Positions 60,784 to 64,000 of a stretch of DNA of 64,000 nt are shown here, piece by piece. The position numbers and the translations under genes are program-made. The stretch's first letter is position 1. The number at the start of each line of letters is the position of its first letter. This DNA comes from Thermoflexibacter ruber (GTDB taxonomy: Bacteria; Bacteroidota; Bacteroidia; Cytophagales; Thermoflexibacteraceae). The notes under the pieces are model-generated. The model worked only from the letters and a program-made list of their open reading frames with translations, was not told where the DNA came from and did not search any database. Where the stretch lies: positions 1 through 64,000 of the forward strand of contig NZ_FONY01000027.1 in the NCBI RefSeq assembly GCF_900113045.1, given 5' to 3'.

Positions 60784-61389
60784 ATGCCTACTACCCAATA
60801 TACTGAAAGAGAGAAAGATATAGTATTCCAAAAAGAATTCCTGCCCTATGTGGATTCTATGTACAATTTTGCCTACAAACTCACCTTAGACGAAGACGAT
60901 GCTAAGGATTTGGTGCAGGATACCTACCTGAAAGCCTTTCGTTTTATCAATTCTTTTGAACAAGGAACTAATGCCAAAGCATGGTTGTTTAAAATATTAA
61001 AAAATAGCTTCATTAATGACTTCCGTAAGAAATCTCGCCAACCTGCTAAAGTTGATTATCAGGAAATAGAGAACGTTTACAATTCGGAAGATGTTGATGA
61101 AGATATTACGGTAGATTTGCGTTCGGAAACGGTGCAAGATTTGATAGGAGATGAAGTGAGTAATGCAATTAATTCTTTGGCGGTGGACTTTCGTACAGTG
61201 ATTATCTTGTGCGATTTGGAAGGATTTACTTACGAGGAGATGGCAAAGATTTTAGACATTCCTATCGGAACGGTTCGCTCTCGCCTGCATAGGGCGCGTT
61301 CTATTTTAAAACAAAAATTAGAACTTTATGCAAAAAAATTAGGTTATAATACAGACAATAACAGTAGTAGCTCTGAAGAACAAAATTAA
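60784..61389 (+). CDS. ECF-type sigma-70 factor
   Basis: 201-residue extracytoplasmic-function-type sigma factor. Region 2 includes DEDDAKDLVQDTYLKAFRFI and KAWLFKILKNSFINDFRKK; region 4 includes CDLEGFTYEEMAKILDIPIGTVRSRLHRAR, the helix-turn-helix that reads the -35 element. It lacks region 3 and the N-terminal 1.1 region. It is followed 48 bases downstream by a small cysteine/histidine protein, probably its anti-sigma factor, so the pair likely forms a signal-responsive switch. Confidence 0.9.
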   Translation: MPTTQYTEREKDIVFQKEFLPYVDSMYNFAYKLTLDEDDAKDLVQDTYLKAFRFINSFEQGTNAKAWLFKILKNSFINDFRKKSRQPAKVDYQEIENVYNSEDVDEDITVDLRSETVQDLIGDEVSNAINSLAVDFRTVIILCDLEGFTYEEMAKILDIPIGTVRSRLHRARSILKQKLELYAKKLGYNTDNNSSSSEEQN

Positions 61390-61437
61390 AATCTTACACT
61401 TTTAACTATTAATCTGTAAATTAAAATTTTTACTACA

Positions 61438-61686
61438 ATGGAAAAGCTTACTGATAAACAGAAGTATTTTAAAAGTATCATAGATTTGGTATTAGACGGT
61501 GAAGGGGACAGGCATCAGGTAGATTTTTGTATGAATCAGGTAGTACATTGTCCTTATTGCCGAACTAAATACGAACAAGAAAAAGCAGTTCGTGAATGTA
61601 TCAAACGCTACAATCCTTATGTATCCGCCCCACAAGACTTACTCCTTTCTATCCAATCTATTACTCAAAAAGCCGTTTATAGCTAA
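61438..61686 (+). CDS. Putative small anti-sigma factor
   Basis: 82-residue soluble protein with H-Q-V-D-F-C then CPYC (about 26-41) in HQVDFCMNQVVHCPYC and EKAVRECIKRY after it. This arrangement resembles zinc-binding anti-sigma domains of Bacteroidota, which occur just downstream of ECF sigma genes. It lacks a membrane segment, so it would act in the cytosol. Role inferred from position and Cys/His pattern. Confidence 0.65.
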   Translation: MEKLTDKQKYFKSIIDLVLDGEGDRHQVDFCMNQVVHCPYCRTKYEQEKAVRECIKRYNPYVSAPQDLLLSIQSITQKAVYS

Positions 61687-61759
61687 ATCATTTTCATTCA
61701 AAGCATGGTAGATTTTTTATTTGCTACGAGATGAGCAAACCAAAGACGTATTTTAGTAT

Positions 61760-62104
61760 ATGAAAATCTCAGGAAAAGAAGGAGAAGAAATAGCAGAAAC
61801 TTACCTGATTCAGAAGGGCTACCAAATCCTGATGCGAAATTTTAAAGTAAAAAAGCAAGAAATAGACCTTGTTGCTCAACAAGAAAATACGGTGGTCTTT
61901 GTGGAGGTAAAAAGCAGAAGCAGTGCAGACTTTGGATTTCCTGAGAATTTCCTTAGTCCTCAACAAGAGGGAAGAATTAGGAGTGCTGCTATATATTACC
62001 TCAATGAACAAAACATCAATCCCCAGCATATCCGTTTTGATATTATCAGTATTTTAAAAACAGGAGAAAAGATAGAAATAGAGCATTTTGAAGATGCTTT
62101 TTAA
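61760..62104 (+). CDS. YraN/UPF0102-family nuclease-fold protein
   Basis: 114-residue protein with the YraN pattern: GKEGEEIAETYLIQKGYQIL at about 4-23, then VKKQEIDLVAQQ and VFVEVKSRSS, the last being an endonuclease-like ExK motif. The family is almost universal in bacteria and has a Holliday-junction-resolvase-like fold but no settled function. The gene lies 73 bases after the putative anti-sigma gene and 79 before the TerD gene. Confidence 0.88.
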   Translation: MKISGKEGEEIAETYLIQKGYQILMRNFKVKKQEIDLVAQQENTVVFVEVKSRSSADFGFPENFLSPQQEGRIRSAAIYYLNEQNINPQHIRFDIISILKTGEKIEIEHFEDAF

Positions 62105-62113
62105 ATTATCTTT

Positions 62114-62145
62114 TTTGTAGTTTTGTCCGTTTATCTCTATTTTTG
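62114..62145 (+). promoter_or_regulatory. Full promoter for the TerD-type gene
   Basis: TTTG (62114-62117), a 20-base spacer, and TATTTTTG (62138-62145) fit the Bacteroidota sigma-A -33/-7 pattern. It lies 38 bases before the ATG at 62184. This is the best-spaced promoter found in the window. Confidence 0.6.
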
Positions 62146-62183
62146 ATAAAAAACTTTAACCTAAAAAATCCAATTGCAAAACT

Positions 62184-62810
62184 ATGGCAGAAACCAATAC
62201 AGGGGTAAATCTCTCCAAAGGAAGTTCTATATCTCTCGTTAAGCAGCAAAAAAAATTAGAAGAAATTTGTGTAGGCATCAATTGGGGGGCTATACATAAA
62301 AAATACCTCATTAGCTTTTTTAATGAAACCGAAACGGTGGATTTAGATGCAAGCGTGAGTATGTTTGACGAAGAAGGTAATATGGTGGATACGGTATATT
62401 ATAGGAAACTAATTTCCAAAGACCAATCCATCAGACACAGTGGAGATGACCGCAAGGGGGATTTAGACAAAGCTGATGATTTTGACAATGAGGTGATTAT
62501 GGTCAATCTCCCAAAAGTAAGTGATGATGTAAAACAGATTTTCTTTTATATCAATTCTTTCAAGGGGCAGGACTTTGAGATGATTCCTTACTCGAAAATT
62601 CGCATCTTCGAGGGCTCGCCTGCTCACGTAGTTTCCGTTTTTGCTACTTTTAACCTTTCTTCTGAGCCAAACTTTGCAGGTAAAATTTCTATGGTCATGG
62701 GCAAACTTGTCCGAGAGGGTGTAGGCTGGAAATTTGTAACTATTGGAGAAGCAATAGATGCAAGAAACATAGACGAAACCATTAAAGCTATTCAAGAAAA
62801 GTATTTGTAA
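62184..62810 (+). CDS. TerD-family protein
   Basis: 208-residue protein of the TerD/TerZ/CABP group: NLSKGSSISLVKQQ at the N-terminus, then VGINWG, DLDASVSMFDEEGNMVDTV, HSGDDRKGDLDKADDFDNEV with Asp residues that form the family's calcium sites, and FYINSFKG. The family is linked to tellurite resistance and to surface or stress functions, often with several ter genes. Here it is the only ter gene, so a general stress or metal role is all that can be proposed. Confidence 0.87.
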   Translation: MAETNTGVNLSKGSSISLVKQQKKLEEICVGINWGAIHKKYLISFFNETETVDLDASVSMFDEEGNMVDTVYYRKLISKDQSIRHSGDDRKGDLDKADDFDNEVIMVNLPKVSDDVKQIFFYINSFKGQDFEMIPYSKIRIFEGSPAHVVSVFATFNLSSEPNFAGKISMVMGKLVREGVGWKFVTIGEAIDARNIDETIKAIQEKYL

Positions 62811-62820
62811 GTAAAGAAGT

Positions 62821-63597
62821 TTATTTTTTATTTAACTCTTTGATTTTCAGGCAAAAATCTTGAAAAATTTGCGGGTTTTCTTCTATGACACTGCCTACTA
62901 CTACCATGTCTGCCCCTGCTAAATAGGCTTTTTCTAAGGCGTTTACACTTTTTATCCCACCTCCTACAATGAGAGGAATATTTGTGGCTTGTCTAACTGC
63001 TTGTATCATCTCCTCGCTGATAGCTTGCTTCGCTCCGCTTCCGCCGTCCATATAAATCATTCTTAGCCCAAGCATTTCGCCTGCCATAGCCGTACAAACT
63101 GCAATATCGTTTTTCTCGTAGGGAATAGGAGTAGTATTGCTAATGTAAGCAACTGTAGTCTGGTTGCCACAGTTTACCAAGATATAGCCCGTAGGCATTA
63201 TCTCCAACTTACTCTGTCTTAAAAGAGGAGCAGCGATGACATGATTGCCAATCAAGTAATCAGGATTACGACCAGAAATAAGCGACAAAAACAAAATTCC
63301 ATCAGCTTTTTCAGAAATATGCAAATAGCTATTAGGAAATAAAATGACGGGGATGTGGGCAGTATAAGGGTGATTTTTGATACATAAGACGATTTTTTCT
63401 AACTCATTATTGGTAATTAAACTCCCGCCAACCATGAAAAAATCGGGGCTTGTTTCTTGACAAAAATTTAATAATTCACTACATTTTTTTTCATTTGTTT
63501 TATCAGGGTCAATCAAAATTGACAAAGATTTAATTCCTTTCTCCTTTTTTTTTAGCAAACTATTGTAAATTGCATTGTTATCTATGGTATTTTGCAT
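62821..63597 (-). CDS. Geranylgeranylglyceryl-phosphate-synthase-like (PcrB/GGGPS family)
   Basis: 258-residue TIM-barrel protein of the PcrB/GGGPS family, which attaches a polyprenyl group to sn-glycerol-1-phosphate. The barrel includes LSILIDPDKTNEKK, DFFMVGGSLITNNE, PVILFPNS, TAMAGEMLGLRMIYMDGGSGAKQA and PLIVGGGIKSVNALEKAYLAGADMVVVGS, the phosphate-binding part. Bacteroidota carry such enzymes of unclear lipid role. It converges on the TerD gene with a 10-base gap. The prenyl length cannot be read off safely. Confidence 0.85.
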   Translation of the reverse strand: MQNTIDNNAIYNSLLKKKEKGIKSLSILIDPDKTNEKKCSELLNFCQETSPDFFMVGGSLITNNELEKIVLCIKNHPYTAHIPVILFPNSYLHISEKADGILFLSLISGRNPDYLIGNHVIAAPLLRQSKLEIMPTGYILVNCGNQTTVAYISNTTPIPYEKNDIAVCTAMAGEMLGLRMIYMDGGSGAKQAISEEMIQAVRQATNIPLIVGGGIKSVNALEKAYLAGADMVVVGSVIEENPQIFQDFCLKIKELNKK

Positions 63598-63616
63598 AAA
63601 ATTTTGAATTTGCGTA

Positions 63617-63624
63617 CAAAAATA
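63617..63624 (-). promoter_or_regulatory. -7 promoter box for the GGGPS-like gene
   Basis: On the minus strand the sequence reads TATTTTTG, matching TAnnTTTG, 20 bases before the start at 63597. A palindrome GTAAGT-AAT-ACTTAC (63626-63640) lies directly upstream, between the divergent GGGPS-like and pyk genes, and could be an operator. Confidence 0.4.
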
Positions 63625-63692
63625 GGTAAGTAATACTTACTTTAAAACACTTTAAACTCAAAAACAAGAAACTATAAACATGATAAAAAAAT

Positions 63693-64000
63693 ATGCTAAA
63701 CAAATTACATAATAGAACCAAAATTGTTGCCACAGTAGGTCCTGCCTCTAATAGTAAAGAAAAATTGTTGGAATTGATGATTGCAGGGGTTGATGTTTTT
63801 AGGTTAAATTTTTCTCATGGCACACACGAGGAGCATCAGAAAGTAATCAATCATATCAGAGAACTCAATGCCAAGTTTGGAGGGAATGTAGCTATCTTGC
63901 AAGACTTGCAAGGTCCTAAAATTCGTCTTAGGGAGATAGAAGGAGGCTCTATTACGGTAGCCAAAGACGAAACTGTAGTGATTGCTTATGAAAAAGAAGT
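63693..64000 (+). CDS. pyk: Pyruvate kinase, 5' part
   Basis: The first 102 codons of pyruvate kinase run off the window's right edge. The sequence has [37 protein letters not shown] (the active-site region with RLNFSHG) and [11 protein letters not shown] (the K+/Mg2+ and ADP region). The enzyme makes pyruvate and ATP from phosphoenolpyruvate in glycolysis. It is divergent from the GGGPS-like gene, sharing a 95-base intergenic region. Completeness cannot be judged. Confidence 0.93.
   Translation, partial: MLNKLHNRTKIVATVGPASNSKEKLLELMIAGVDVFRLNFSHGTHEEHQKVINHIRELNAKFGGNVAILQDLQGPKIRLREIEGGSITVAKDETVVIAYEKE

Overview
The window is a 64 kb stretch of an AT-rich bacterial chromosome from the phylum Bacteroidota, most likely order Cytophagales. 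Three things support this. Many genes are preceded by the Bacteroidota sigma-A -7 box TAnnTTTG. There are several families typical of the group: a DUF4837 lipoprotein, a DUF3667 protein, the long PurF-like amidotransferase, TPR-SpoIIE phosphatases, and a fused IcmF mutase. Secreted proteins and lipoproteins are abundant. The genus is not identified. A mannosylglycerate pathway (mpgS/mpgP) is more common in thermophiles and halotolerant organisms, so such a lifestyle is possible but not shown.

Layout. 1-1667: the 3' end of an IS982-family element directly abuts the 3' part of mpgS, followed by intact mpgP. 1758-3407: a glycine-tailed RRM protein, an alpha/beta hydrolase, and a non-coding cassette with terminal inverted repeats and four small palindromes. 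3408-13381: mostly housekeeping genes (dusB, a GT4 glycosyltransferase, hpt, trpS, a PAS histidine kinase, an HtrA protease, a PurF-like protein). 13461-17748: a lipoprotein, a DMT exporter, queG, a CvfB-like S1 protein, and a PAS-HisKA protein with no ATPase domain. 18162-31975: a B12-domain-less IcmF carrying in-frame repeats, a Tat-exported GH78 protein, a DUF3667 protein, 5-oxoprolinase, an ArsR/phosphatase pair, and a GMC oxidoreductase. 32035-39736: gmk, an Anbu proteasome-like peptidase, a TPR-SpoIIE phosphatase, a TonB-dependent receptor, and a WD40-OmpA fusion. 39943-54770: proB and proC (not adjacent), a serine hydrolase, xylulokinase, a sugar dehydrogenase, a thiamine-binding protein, a DUF4837 lipoprotein, ArsN2, a sodium/solute symporter, a CtpA protease, and two uncharacterised exported proteins. 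54885-64000: crtI, a Dabb protein, 3-hydroxyacyl-CoA dehydrogenase, rfbB, deoC, a Uma2 nuclease, an ECF sigma factor with a small putative anti-sigma factor, yraN, an orphan TerD protein, a GGGP-synthase-like gene, and the start of pyk.

Most genes stand alone or in runs of two or three, with little sign of large operons. The clearest functional pairs are mpgS/mpgP, dusB with the GT4 gene (stop and start overlap), arsR with the phosphatase gene (stop and start overlap), and the sigma/anti-sigma pair.

The most distinctive feature is the repeat load. Short hairpins, a MITE-like cassette and a 32-34 bp direct repeat lie between genes. Some have entered coding sequence: icmF carries four in-frame repeat tracts, and the deoC C-terminus and stop codon are made of repeat. 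No obvious defence island, phage, CRISPR array, rRNA or tRNA gene was seen. I found no clearly new multi-gene system; the best leads are the repeat-laden, B12-domain-less IcmF, the orphan Anbu next to a TPR-SpoIIE phosphatase, and the IS-broken mannosylglycerate operon.
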